DNA from: CAZVBV01 sp964578905
Lineage (GTDB): Bacteria; Patescibacteriota; Gracilibacteria; UBA4473
Reading direction: 5' to 3'
NCBI GenBank assembly: GCA_964578905.1
Contig: CAZOER010000004.1
Coordinates: forward strand, 1 to 56,740
DNA length: 56,740 bases
Shown here: piece after piece, positions 49,146-56,740 of the stretch
How positions within the stretch are numbered: position 1 is the first letter of the stretch
Layout: every line of letters starts with the position of its first letter
Notes under the pieces: generated by a model
Databases searched by the model: none
Told to the model about the DNA's origin: nothing
Seen by the model: only the letters and a program-made list of their open reading frames with translations
Program-made: the position numbers and the translations under genes

Positions 49146-51773
49146 ATGCTTTTAAACACAAACATGAAAACAAAAAATATTGGCATCATGGGGATCTTTG
49201 CTATGGGGGTCCTCGTCTTTTTCTCAGTACAAGCTTTCGCACAGGACGCTTCTACATCAACGGCTGGAACGAATACTTCAGAGCAGAATTATGTCCCGCC
49301 TCCGCCCCCTCCAACAGAAGATTATCACGATCCAGGGCAAATGCCGCCACCAACGGGAGAATATTATGATCCGGCGCAGGTTTCTTTTCCGCCTCCAACG
49401 AGTGGTTTTCAGGATCCAGGACATGAATACAAAGAAGAATACGAACAACATCATCCTTCGGAGCCTTGGGACGGCTGGGAAGAAAAATACTGGGAAGATT
49501 CAAATTCCGAGAACTGGAAACCAGAACCACGAGAGGAGAACTTTTACAAACCTGATGACAATTTTAACCACGAAGATAATTACAACCATGAAGAATACAA
49601 AGATCCTTCATCAGGAGACTGGCAAAACCACCCAACATCAGACTATCAACCGCCGCCACAAGGAGATTGGCAACAAGAGAACTACGAACAACCTTTTAAC
49701 GAGCAGTGGAAACGAGACATCCTTCGTGGATGGGAAAAATTTAAAATGCGAGAACTCGATCAGATGGAACGAAATTCCCGAGAAAGTCCGGATTTAGCAT
49801 CACACATCGGGCCACTTCGGTCGCTTCTGAAAGAGGCCATCTCCTGTGTGAGTCCGGCGAGTACACAATCCGATCTCGAAAACTGTGAACAGCAGTATCG
49901 TGAGCGTATAGATCAGGGTTTTGAAAAGGCGCACAACGCCCAACAAGCTCAACAATCAAGGAGGGAAATGGAGAACCTTGATCGAATTGAAGAGAAAGAT
50001 TTCGCCCGTATGGAACGAGAAGGTCTGGATACGAGCGAACTTCGAAAGAAACTCAAAGAAATGAAGTCCCTTCTCCAGAGAAGAATAAACGCTACAGATT
50101 GGGAAGAACGTGAAGATCTCCAATGGGAGATGAACGATGCTCAGGAAGAATTCTGGGAATCTATGAATCGGATTCAATCAATGGGGCAATTCGTTCACAT
50201 GGAAAAAGAATGTGGCGAGAATCTAGCGAGGGAAATTGATCGACGAAAAAAAGATATGAAGCGAGGAGGGGAAGTCGACAATGCTGTCTTCGCTCAATTG
50301 GATAATCTCATCAAAGAATGTAAAAGCATCGTCGCTCGTGCAAAGAAAAAAGCAGAACAAGGAGAACATATTGATGGATGGGAACTTGGGGAAGAGATTC
50401 GTGAAAAGGTCTGGGAAAAATTTGAGAAACTTATGCATAAGGGAAATGAAAAACGGTTCTGTAAGGATGTCGAACGAGGAATAAAAGATATGCAACGTGG
50501 CGTTCATGAAGAAGCGCCTCGAATGCTCCCACAGATGCCTGAATCAATTCGTCCCCAACTGAAGGCTCTTATGGAACGGGGGAAATCTATTTTGGCAGAT
50601 ACTAAGAACGCCATGAAAAACGGTGACTGTGAACGGGCTGGATCGATCATGCAACAGGGAGAAGAGATGGGATTTGAATTTCGGGATATTCTGGAATCAG
50701 CCGGACTGAGCAAGGATGATTTAGACATGATGGATCACGAAGATGATTACGACGATTTCTACGAAGACTTTCGAGAAGATGGGATTGATTTCGATAGAGA
50801 TGATTTCAAACGGTCTATGAAAAACCAAAGAGCCGGAATAAAAGAGCTCGATTTGATGAAAAAAATGGATCGAGAGGTTCTGGCAGATTTCCTTCGAAAA
50901 ACAGAAGGAGGATCCGGACAAACGCTTCAGTTTGCGAGTGACGTTGGAATGAGTACCACTCAAACACAATCCCTGATTCGGTCTCGGAACGAACTTATGG
51001 AAGAAGTGAGCAAGCTCAAAGATGAGATTAAGACACTCAGAATAGAGGTGAGTAGGCTCAAAGAAGAGATCACTCAAAATCTAAATGATTACAATTTTGG
51101 GTCTGGGCCGGCCAAAGATAAAGCAAAGAATCTTGCTCGAAAACTTGTGGGCATGAATGATAAAGAGGCGGAGAAAGAACTGGAAAAGATTAAATCAGAA
51201 GCCCGAGAGGAGAAGGTGTCTTCGGGAATGATTGCTTTCCCAGACGCCGATGACACACCAGAGAACTGGTTTGCTCCGCACGCTCTAAAAGCCAAGAACG
51301 TCGGATGGATAAAAGGAAATGCCGACGGAACATTGAATCCGGGAGGGACTCTCAACTATTCGGAAGCGGTGGTGGCTATCGCTCGAATTAAAGGAGAGAC
51401 AAAAGGAGTTCGTTCAACCTCAGCGGTGGCGAAGAATGTCGCCCCATGGGCACGAGGATCAGTCGCATTGCTGGAAAGCAGTGGTGTTGATTTAACGTTT
51501 ATGGAAAGCGTTCAAGCAGGTGATCCGATTAAACGGGAAGAAATTGCACTTCTTCTGAATGAAGTGCTCAATCTCCCGGATGTGGCTATTTCCACAGCAC
51601 AATTTACCGACATGGGAAAAGTGAAAGATCAACAAATGAAACAAGCTATTGCGAATGTAAAAGCAGCGAGGTTTATGATCGGAAAGGGAGGAACGACTGA
51701 GTTTGGAGTTGGAGAGAACCTCAGCCGTGCAGCTCTAACCAAAGTTCTTTCACTCGCATCGGAACACCAATAA
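49146..51773 (+). CDS. Secreted SLH-domain surface protein with Pro-rich N-terminus
   Basis: 875 residues. A signal peptide (about 7-33, ending VQAFAQ) precedes a Pro/Tyr/Asp/Gln-rich, probably unfolded region to about 190 (PPPPPPTEDY, MPPPTGEYYDP). Residues about 190-600 are helical, acidic and basic in turn, with few cysteines. A strong coiled coil lies at about 609-648 (LMEEVSKLKDEIKTLRIEVS). The C-terminus, about 693-875, carries SLH repeats (FPDADDTPENWFAPHALKAK, WIKGNADGTLNPGGTLNYSEAV, FTDMGKVKDQQ) that would attach it to wall glycan. A candidate S-layer or stalk protein. An ATG at 49164 is an alternative start. Confidence 0.9.
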   Translation: MLLNTNMKTKNIGIMGIFAMGVLVFFSVQAFAQDASTSTAGTNTSEQNYVPPPPPPTEDYHDPGQMPPPTGEYYDPAQVSFPPPTSGFQDPGHEYKEEYEQHHPSEPWDGWEEKYWEDSNSENWKPEPREENFYKPDDNFNHEDNYNHEEYKDPSSGDWQNHPTSDYQPPPQGDWQQENYEQPFNEQWKRDILRGWEKFKMRELDQMERNSRESPDLASHIGPLRSLLKEAISCVSPASTQSDLENCEQQYRERIDQGFEKAHNAQQAQQSRREMENLDRIEEKDFARMEREGLDTSELRKKLKEMKSLLQRRINATDWEEREDLQWEMNDAQEEFWESMNRIQSMGQFVHMEKECGENLAREIDRRKKDMKRGGEVDNAVFAQLDNLIKECKSIVARAKKKAEQGEHIDGWELGEEIREKVWEKFEKLMHKGNEKRFCKDVERGIKDMQRGVHEEAPRMLPQMPESIRPQLKALMERGKSILADTKNAMKNGDCERAGSIMQQGEEMGFEFRDILESAGLSKDDLDMMDHEDDYDDFYEDFREDGIDFDRDDFKRSMKNQRAGIKELDLMKKMDREVLADFLRKTEGGSGQTLQFASDVGMSTTQTQSLIRSRNELMEEVSKLKDEIKTLRIEVSRLKEEITQNLNDYNFGSGPAKDKAKNLARKLVGMNDKEAEKELEKIKSEAREEKVSSGMIAFPDADDTPENWFAPHALKAKNVGWIKGNADGTLNPGGTLNYSEAVVAIARIKGETKGVRSTSAVAKNVAPWARGSVALLESSGVDLTFMESVQAGDPIKREEIALLLNEVLNLPDVAISTAQFTDMGKVKDQQMKQAIANVKAARFMIGKGGTTEFGVGENLSRAALTKVLSLASEHQ

Positions 51774-51792
51774 AGTAAAAAGAGAATTCATC

Positions 51793-51821
51793 AGAGGGGC
51801 AAGACGCTGTCTTGCTCTTTT
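51793..51821 (+). terminator. Intrinsic terminator after the SLH gene
   Basis: GCAAGAC (51799-51805), loop GCT, GTCTTGC (51809-51815), extended by GAG/CTC pairs and followed by TCTTTTG. Confidence 0.88.
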
Positions 51822-51837
51822 GATATGGGTTTAATCC

Positions 51838-51866
51838 TTTACTCAGCCCCTTAAAAATGGTATAAT
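51838..51866 (+). promoter_or_regulatory. Leaderless promoter of the HExxH protein gene
   Basis: TTTACT (51838-51843), 17-bp spacer, TATAAT (51861-51866), TAGGAG, then ATG 51873. The 16 bases TATAATTAGGAGATGG are the same as at 28225-28210 on the minus strand. Confidence 0.75.
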
Positions 51867-51872
51867 TAGGAG

Positions 51873-52652
51873 ATGGGGTTATTTAGAAAACTTATTGCTG
51901 GAGCGTGCTTAGGACTTTTCATTTTGAGTTCGGTGGCGTTTGGTATGTCGGACACAAATACCCTCCGTTCAAAAAATATCGAAACGGGATTTTTATCCTA
52001 TCAACACTTGGACGTGATTCAGCCCTACACCGTGCAGTCACTTCCGCCGAAGGTTGTTGATATCGTTGATTGGGAGGCGCTCAACGCGATTCCAAATGGA
52101 TCAATTCAAACGTGTTCGCAGATAAATAAATATTCCGAATCGTGGGATTTTGTACAAACGCACAAGCGAGCAGAAACAGAAATCATTCTCGTATCGCGGA
52201 AAAACGAATCCTATCCGTGCCATTACATTGCGACACATTTATGGAAAAACCAGTTCAACATGGCCTCTCTTGAGGACATCCCCCTCGCGATTTCGCAGAA
52301 ATTTTTTACTAAGTATCCGGTGTTTGTTCGGGAGATTAAGTTTTATCGAAAGTGGTTTCATAAAGGGGAAACGATTGACTACATCAAGCACGAAGAGATG
52401 CATTTGATTCAGGCATTGCACAATCCTCAGTTGGAACGGTACATGTGGACGGAAGACAAAACAGCGCTCACACCGTTCGGAGAATTTATCGAAGGGTGCA
52501 CGGAGTTTCACTTTCAAACTGATGGTCCAGAGTACGAAAATTATGTTTCAGAATATGAGCGATTGCTCACGAGCGCGTTAAAAAATGGTACCAAAATAGA
52601 AATCGATCGAGCGTGTGGAGGGGACTACGATGCGTTTGTGGAGTTGGACTAA
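51873..52652 (+). CDS. Putative secreted zinc metalloprotease (HEEMH)
   Basis: 259 residues with a signal peptide (about 6-24, ending VAFG). The motif HEEMH is at 173-177 (IKHEEMHLIQALHNP), and a downstream FGEFIEGCTEF (202-212) offers a Glu as third zinc ligand, the layout of gluzincins. Four cysteines (81, 116, 209, 248) could form two disulphides outside the cell. I cannot assign a named peptidase family. It follows the SLH gene after a terminator and has its own promoter, and its end overlaps ywbE tail-to-tail by 4 bp. The role might be processing of surface proteins, which is a guess from location. Confidence 0.8.
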   Translation: MGLFRKLIAGACLGLFILSSVAFGMSDTNTLRSKNIETGFLSYQHLDVIQPYTVQSLPPKVVDIVDWEALNAIPNGSIQTCSQINKYSESWDFVQTHKRAETEIILVSRKNESYPCHYIATHLWKNQFNMASLEDIPLAISQKFFTKYPVFVREIKFYRKWFHKGETIDYIKHEEMHLIQALHNPQLERYMWTEDKTALTPFGEFIEGCTEFHFQTDGPEYENYVSEYERLLTSALKNGTKIEIDRACGGDYDAFVELD

Positions 52653-52918
52653 CGTAATCTATCGGGAACAAACGCTTTTGAGCCTGAACTGTTTACGGGA
52701 TTTTTCACCTTCTTGGAAGACAGCATTTTTCGGATGCGTCCGACCTTCCCGGACTTCAGTCGTACTTTAATTCCATGCGGATGATCCGCGGTGTTCGTTA
52801 AAATTGATTCCACGACGCCTTTGGTGAGATGACCACTTTTTTGATCTTCTTTTAATATGATTTGCACCATGGCTCCAATGGAAACGTTTTTCAGAAGGCG
52901 ACCGTCTTTACTACTCAT
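52649..52918 (-). CDS. ywbE: YwbE family protein (DUF2196)
   Basis: 89 residues from ATG 52918. The core VSIGAMVQIILKEDQKSGHLTKGVVESILTNTADHPHGIKVRLKSGKVGRI closely follows B. subtilis YwbE as I remember it (IVLKEDQRTG, GVVKDILTNSPSHPHGIKVRL). Function unknown; a small beta-barrel. It has a basic C-terminal extension of about 25 residues (KMLSSKKVKNPVNSSGSK). A TATTAT -10 box ends 7 nt before the ATG. Confidence 0.9.
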   Translation of the reverse strand: MSSKDGRLLKNVSIGAMVQIILKEDQKSGHLTKGVVESILTNTADHPHGIKVRLKSGKVGRIRKMLSSKKVKNPVNSSGSKAFVPDRLR

Positions 52919-52959
52919 CACTTTGATAATACTGCTTTTTGGAAGAAAGTGACATGTTT

Positions 52960-53040
52960 CCTCCCCCTTGATGGGGGAGGATTAAGGTGGGGGTGAAAAA
53001 TACCCCCTCCCCTCAATCCCCTCCCGCGGTGGGGAGGGGA
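52960..53040. repeat. G/C-run hairpin cluster (family C, copy 2)
   Basis: CCTCCCCC (52960-52967) TTGAT GGGGGAGG (52973-52980) is a perfect stem; then GTGGGGGT faces TACCCCC, and TCCCCTCCC faces GGGGAGGGGA. It lies just past the end of the minus-strand helicase gene, the same placement as copy 1 after the M23 gene. Confidence 0.6.
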
Positions 53041-53042
53041 AG

Positions 53043-54365
53043 TTAAACTCGGCTAAACATCTCAATCCGTTCATCCATAATGATATCACTTTTTCGAAAT
53101 GGGCGACGAAGAACTATTCCATCCAAGGAAGTGCATCGACTCAGCGCCACATACGTTTGCCCATGCGCGAAGCTTCCACTCCCGAGATCAATGATGACTT
53201 TTTCGAAGGTCTTTCCCTGGCTTTTGTGAATGGTAATCGCCCACGCTAACTTCAACGGAATCTGAGTAAATGATCCGATTTGTTCTCGTTTAAAATTCCC
53301 ACTATCAAAGACATATCGTGATATTTCCCATTTGTGAGGACGGACTTCAACCCGCTCACCATCAGTCTTTTCCACAATCAGGAAGGTCTCCATCTTGTCT
53401 TTTTCTTCATTGTAATCTTCACAAATATTCACCACTCGCCCAATGGTTCCGTTCACCCATTTTCGTTCCGGATCGTTGTAAATAAACATCACCTGCGCCC
53501 CAACTTTCACCGTGACTTCTTCATCATTGGGTCGGAGATTTTTGGCAATCTTCCCGCTGTTCGCGGCGACGAATGTCGTCATATTGCCTTTGAGTTTCGC
53601 TAACTCCACAGCATTAATCGTGGCCGCATCGGCGTTGGTGGTCATCAGATGGATGAACTTATCGTCTTTGTCAGGAATGAAATCCGCATCGTGCCGATCA
53701 TTGAGCTTCTCCAAATGTTCATCGCTCAGGCAGTTATTTCGCACGCCATTCAGCACTTCGATAAAATCCATATCGGTCTGCCGATAAATTGTATCCAGTT
53801 GGATATGTTCCAAATGAAACGCTTCTGACAACAGGTCGTTTGCCCCTTGGAAAACTTTGGCATCAAAAAAATACGGTGAGTCGTACTCGGACAAAAACTT
53901 CTCTTTGTCTCTCCATGTCATCACCGGTGGCAATTGATACAGGTCTCCAAAGAAGACCATCTGCACTCCACCAAAGGGATTGTTGTCCTCCCTCGCTTTT
54001 CTCAAAAAGACATCCATCGCATCGAGCAGGTCTGCCCGCACCATCGAAATCTCATCAACGAGAATTGTTTTCAGACTTTTGAAGCGCTTGGCTTTTTTCT
54101 CATCAATCCGTTTCTCCCTCGCCTCGTCGAGTTCAAACCCGGGTTTCAGTCCAAAGAACGAATGAATCGTATCGCCGTTCACATTGACCGCCGCGACTCC
54201 GGTGGGCGCGAGGACGACCATTTTTCGTTTTGAATTTAACCGCAGATGTTCGAGCAGGGTAGATTTTCCCGTGCCCGCTTTTCCCGTAATAAAAACATTC
54301 TTTCCCGTGTCTTGGACAAGGTTGAGCGCGCGACACGCTTGGGTGGAAAAGATGAGTTCTTTCAT
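53043..54365 (-). CDS. Pif1/RecD-like superfamily 1 DNA helicase
   Basis: 440 residues from ATG 54365 (an extension to 54455 is rejected; the promoter lies inside it). Walker A GKAGTGKST is at about 28-36, LAPTGVAAVNVNGDTIHSFFG (motif Ia) follows, then LVDEISMVRADLLD (Walker B) and FFGDLYQLPPV (motif III). The C-terminal AWAITIHKSQGKTFEKVIIDLG with YVALSRCTSLDGI forms the UvrD_C_2-like part. This is the Pif1 pattern of 5'-3' helicases acting on forked or structured DNA. It is monocistronic. Confidence 0.93.
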   Translation of the reverse strand: MKELIFSTQACRALNLVQDTGKNVFITGKAGTGKSTLLEHLRLNSKRKMVVLAPTGVAAVNVNGDTIHSFFGLKPGFELDEAREKRIDEKKAKRFKSLKTILVDEISMVRADLLDAMDVFLRKAREDNNPFGGVQMVFFGDLYQLPPVMTWRDKEKFLSEYDSPYFFDAKVFQGANDLLSEAFHLEHIQLDTIYRQTDMDFIEVLNGVRNNCLSDEHLEKLNDRHDADFIPDKDDKFIHLMTTNADAATINAVELAKLKGNMTTFVAANSGKIAKNLRPNDEEVTVKVGAQVMFIYNDPERKWVNGTIGRVVNICEDYNEEKDKMETFLIVEKTDGERVEVRPHKWEISRYVFDSGNFKREQIGSFTQIPLKLAWAITIHKSQGKTFEKVIIDLGSGSFAHGQTYVALSRCTSLDGIVLRRPFRKSDIIMDERIEMFSRV

Positions 54366-54375
54366 GTGGGAGCAA

Positions 54376-54404
54376 AGTGTAGTGTTTTTTTGGAAGTGGA
54401 GCAA
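54376..54404 (-). promoter_or_regulatory. Promoter of the helicase gene
   Basis: Minus strand: TTGCTC (54404-54399), 17-bp spacer, TACACT (54381-54376), ending 10 nt before the ATG at 54365. Confidence 0.55.
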
Positions 54405-54413
54405 AAATACAAC

Positions 54414-54550
54414 TGTCATCCCGGAATTCTGAAAGAATGTCCGGGATCTAGCCATAAAAAATATATCTTTTAGGTTGTTTTGAATTTTCTAAAAAGAGTA
54501 TTTGTAGCAGTTAGATCCCGGATATCTCGCTCCGAGATTCCGGGATGACA
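54414..54550. repeat. TTGTCAT-type palindromic element, copy 5 (longest)
   Basis: 137 bp with perfect inverted ends: TGTCATCCCGGAAT (54414-54427) against ATTCCGGGATGACA (54537-54550). Inside are TCCGGGATCTA and TTAGATCCCGGA, again inverted. The middle is AT-rich (TTTAG...CTAAA). It lies in the divergent gap between the helicase gene and the gene at 54658. No reading frame is carried, so if mobile it would need a transposase in trans. Confidence 0.82.
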
Positions 54551-54657
54551 AGAAGGGGGATTTTGGCCAATCCAGAATGACGGGGGCGAGGAAAGAAAAT
54601 TGACATTTCCCATCCAAAGCTTTACACAAAGGGGTGCATTTTTAATATATTTTAAAT

Positions 54658-55014
54658 ATGGCGATTTTTGACGTTCCCACAACAATTCGAAAGCTGGATG
54701 ACGAAAACGTCTGGCTTGATTGCATGCTCGACACAGAGAAGCAAGTGACGAAAGTCATAAAGGTGAAAAGAGAACTTATTGAGGAAAAACTGAAAGATCT
54801 GTCGGTCGGCACATCGGTAATGATGACGATTGACGGACCTTTGAATGACACCCCCAATATTGTGAAAATTCACACTTCCCAAATAGTTGCCGCGATAGTG
54901 AGAGCTTCTTTCGTTGATGAAAGCGAATTTGTAAAAGACCCTGATGAGATATCGTTTCCCAATAAAAGTCGCAATAATATCGAAAGACTCAGGGGTTTGG
55001 GAGGAATGATGTAG
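54658..55014 (+). CDS. Hypothetical soluble protein
   Basis: 118 residues, mixed alpha/beta, no membrane helix. Begins MAIFDVPTTIRKLDDENVW. A single-domain pattern with VMMTIDGPLNDTPNIVKIHTSQIVAAIVRASF in the middle. No family recognised. Upstream, TATATT (54646-54651) ends 6 nt before the ATG, the leaderless spacing seen elsewhere; TTTACA (54621-54626) is 19 bp further. A stem CCCCCTT/AAGGGGG about 6 nt after the stop may end transcription. Confidence 0.75.
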   Translation: MAIFDVPTTIRKLDDENVWLDCMLDTEKQVTKVIKVKRELIEEKLKDLSVGTSVMMTIDGPLNDTPNIVKIHTSQIVAAIVRASFVDESEFVKDPDEISFPNKSRNNIERLRGLGGMM

Positions 55015-55083
55015 GAAGTCCCCCTTAGTAGTTGAAGAAAAAGAAAGAAGGGGGTATTGAACAATTAATGTGTTCAAGAGTAG

Positions 55084-56740
55084 CTATTGTCTCTTCCGCA
55101 ACAATTCAGTGAGACATTTTTTTCGCAGACGAATACTCGACGGCGTTACTTCCACGTACTCGTCTTCTTTAATGTATTCGAGAGATTTCTCAAGAGTCAC
55201 CACGACTGGTGGCACGAGGTTAATCGCATCATCCGCTCCTGATGAACGCACGTTTGTCAGTTGTTTTGGTTTGATAGGATTGACGGTCAGATCGGTTCCT
55301 TGGTTGTGTTCTCCGATAATCATCCCCTCGTAAATCGGCAACGCCGCACCGATAAACATCGGTCCACGATCTTGCAATTTCCAAAGCGCATATCCAGTTG
55401 TCGTTCCTGTTTCTCCAGAGATGAGTGATCCGACCTGCCTTTTCTCAATCTCTCCCATGTGGGGAGCCATGTGCGCAAACGAGCTGAACATCGTCCCTTC
55501 TCCTTTGGTCAAAATAATAAAGTTGGAACGAATCCCCAATAAACCTCGCATCGGAATCTCAAACTCAAGATTCGTGATACTGTTTTCTGTTTTCATATTT
55601 ATCATCTGCCCTTTTCGCAGAGACATCATTTCAATAATTTTTCCGCTAATTTCCTCAGGCACATTAATCACCACGTTCTCAATCGGCTCGTGCTGTACGC
55701 CATCAATATCTCGCAAGACGACTTCTGGCTGAGACACTTGCAGTTCAAATCCTTCCCGTCGCATTGTTTCAATCAGTACCGCAAGGTGCATTTCCCCTCG
55801 TCCCAAGACTTTCATAGAATCTCCAGAACCACTGTCGAATTCCACATGAAGTCCTACATTTGTTTCCAGTTCCTTCTCCAAACGGTCTCGGATCTGACGA
55901 CTCGTTACATATTTTCCTTCTTTCCCCGCAAATGGAGAATCGTTCACCATGAAGTACATCGCCAAAGATGGCGGATCGACATCAATCGCTGGAAGAGGCG
56001 TTGCGTCTGGGTTATTGGTAATGGTTTCTCCTACGAATACATCTCCGAGTCCCGCAATCGCCACGATATCTCCAGCACTCACTTCTTCCACTGGCACGCG
56101 TTGCATGCCTTTAAACGTAAAGAGTTTGGAAATCTTCCCCGTTCGTCGTGCTCCCGTTGGCGTCAAAATAGTAATCGTTTGGTTTACTTTCACCGTTCCC
56201 TCGTGCACTCGTCCCACGGCAATTCGTCCGAGGAAATTATCGTACGACAGTGTCGCTGGTTGCATACGGAAGTCCGCTTCGCTGTTTTGCTCTGCTGCTG
56301 GCACGTGTTCTAAGATGAAATCAAGTAGTGGTGTGATATCCTTTCGTTCATCGTCCACTTCCTTCATTGCTACTCCGTCTCGTGCCACAGAGTACATGTA
56401 CGGGAAGTCCAATTGCTCGTCCGTCGCTCCCAATTTCACGAACAGATCAAAGATTTGATCGATCACCCATGTTGGACGAGCCGACTCTTTATCAATTTTA
56501 TTCACGACCACGAGCACTTTCTTTCCTTGTTCTAAAGATTTCTTCAGCACAAACTTCGTTTGGGGCATTGGTCCCTCGTATGCGTCCACCACCAGAATAG
56601 TAGCTTCCACGGTCTTGAGCACACGCTCAACTTCACTCCCGAAATCGGCATGCCCTGGTGTATCCACGATATTAATCTTCGTATCGTTGTAGTTAATCGC
56701 TGCGTTCTTGGCGTAGATCGTAATCCCTCGTTCCTTCTCT
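55084..56740 (-). CDS. typA: Ribosome-associated GTPase TypA/BipA, N-terminus cut by contig end
   Basis: 552 residues visible; the first ~50, with the P-loop, lie beyond the contig end. Reading in frame from the edge gives the switch-I text EKERGITIYAKN, then VDTPGHADFGSEVERVL (G3) and VVNKIDKESARP (G4). Domains II, III and V follow, with SPFAGKEGKYVTSRQIRDRL, the LGRGEMHLAVLIETMRREGFEL block, and the TypA-specific C-terminal domain (FIGAALPIYEGMIIGEHNQGTDLTVNPIKPKQLTNVR). It is a translational GTPase for ribosome assembly and cold or stress adaptation. The C-terminus is complete. Confidence 0.96.
   Translation of the reverse strand, partial: EKERGITIYAKNAAINYNDTKINIVDTPGHADFGSEVERVLKTVEATILVVDAYEGPMPQTKFVLKKSLEQGKKVLVVVNKIDKESARPTWVIDQIFDLFVKLGATDEQLDFPYMYSVARDGVAMKEVDDERKDITPLLDFILEHVPAAEQNSEADFRMQPATLSYDNFLGRIAVGRVHEGTVKVNQTITILTPTGARRTGKISKLFTFKGMQRVPVEEVSAGDIVAIAGLGDVFVGETITNNPDATPLPAIDVDPPSLAMYFMVNDSPFAGKEGKYVTSRQIRDRLEKELETNVGLHVEFDSGSGDSMKVLGRGEMHLAVLIETMRREGFELQVSQPEVVLRDIDGVQHEPIENVVINVPEEISGKIIEMMSLRKGQMINMKTENSITNLEFEIPMRGLLGIRSNFIILTKGEGTMFSSFAHMAPHMGEIEKRQVGSLISGETGTTTGYALWKLQDRGPMFIGAALPIYEGMIIGEHNQGTDLTVNPIKPKQLTNVRSSGADDAINLVPPVVVTLEKSLEYIKEDEYVEVTPSSIRLRKKCLTELLRKRQ

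Noticed and set aside
1..56740. UGA recoded as glycine (Gracilibacteria/Absconditabacteria code)
   Set aside because: htpX, comEC and the EMAP gene stop properly at UGA, and no conserved gene contains an in-frame UGA at a glycine position.

Overview
The window looks like one contig from an uncultivated bacterium, most plausibly a member of the Candidate Phyla Radiation (Patescibacteria; Peregrinibacteria is one possibility). I infer this from the gene content and style, not from a marker phylogeny. Signs include compact operons with ATGA/TGATG overlaps, few Shine-Dalgarno sequences, a Tad-type pilus module with no outer-membrane secretin, ComEC without its beta-lactamase domain, and DUF4012, excalibur and S-layer proteins typical of such genomes. 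UGA is a stop here (htpX, comEC and the gene upstream of pheT end in TGA), so this is not a UGA-Gly lineage. Arginine is very often CGA. The first ~50 bases are not genomic: positions 11-39 match the Illumina P5 adapter complement and are followed by poly-A. The contig ends inside typA.

Layout. 106-7719: translation and repair genes (aspS, uvrB, a split phenylalanyl-tRNA synthetase beta subunit, tRNA-Met) with small membrane proteins. 7762-12762: lactate permease, a small membrane protein and a 1030-residue protein I cannot place. 12855-21903: dus, htpX, tRNA-Arg(GCG), a nitronate-monooxygenase-like flavoprotein, tyrS, a PAP2-phosphatase/polyprenol-kinase fusion, uvrA and a small coiled-coil protein. 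21989-30225: envelope genes (GT4 glycosyltransferase, comEC, LysM-M23 peptidase, a 771-residue anchored protein, an RmlA-GT2 fusion). 30222-40205: housekeeping genes (aminotransferase IV, rplY, rseP, yidD, ruvA, pgi, LOG, DoxX, tatD, GT2, prs, miaB). 40306-48006: minus-strand surface cluster (excalibur protein, DUF4012, O-antigen-ligase-like protein, tadC-tadB-cpaF-tadZ-cpaB). 48078-56740: small proteins, tRNA-Trp, a palindrome-rich gap, an 875-residue SLH protein, a secreted HExxH protein, ywbE, a Pif1-like helicase and typA.

How the parts fit. The envelope theme dominates: nucleotide-sugar synthesis, rhamnosyl-type transferases, polyprenol phosphate handling, a Wzy/WaaL-like protein, a cell-wall peptidase, S-layer attachment and a pilus/DNA-uptake module. 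The most unusual points are the separately encoded EMAP (tRNA-binding) domain of PheRS beta, a kinase and phosphatase fused in one membrane protein, the RmlA-GT2 fusion, a promoter pattern in which a -10 box lies 5-7 nt before many start codons (leaderless mRNAs, several in symmetric bidirectional promoters), and a family of 80-137 bp palindromic elements with TTGTCAT-type ends.
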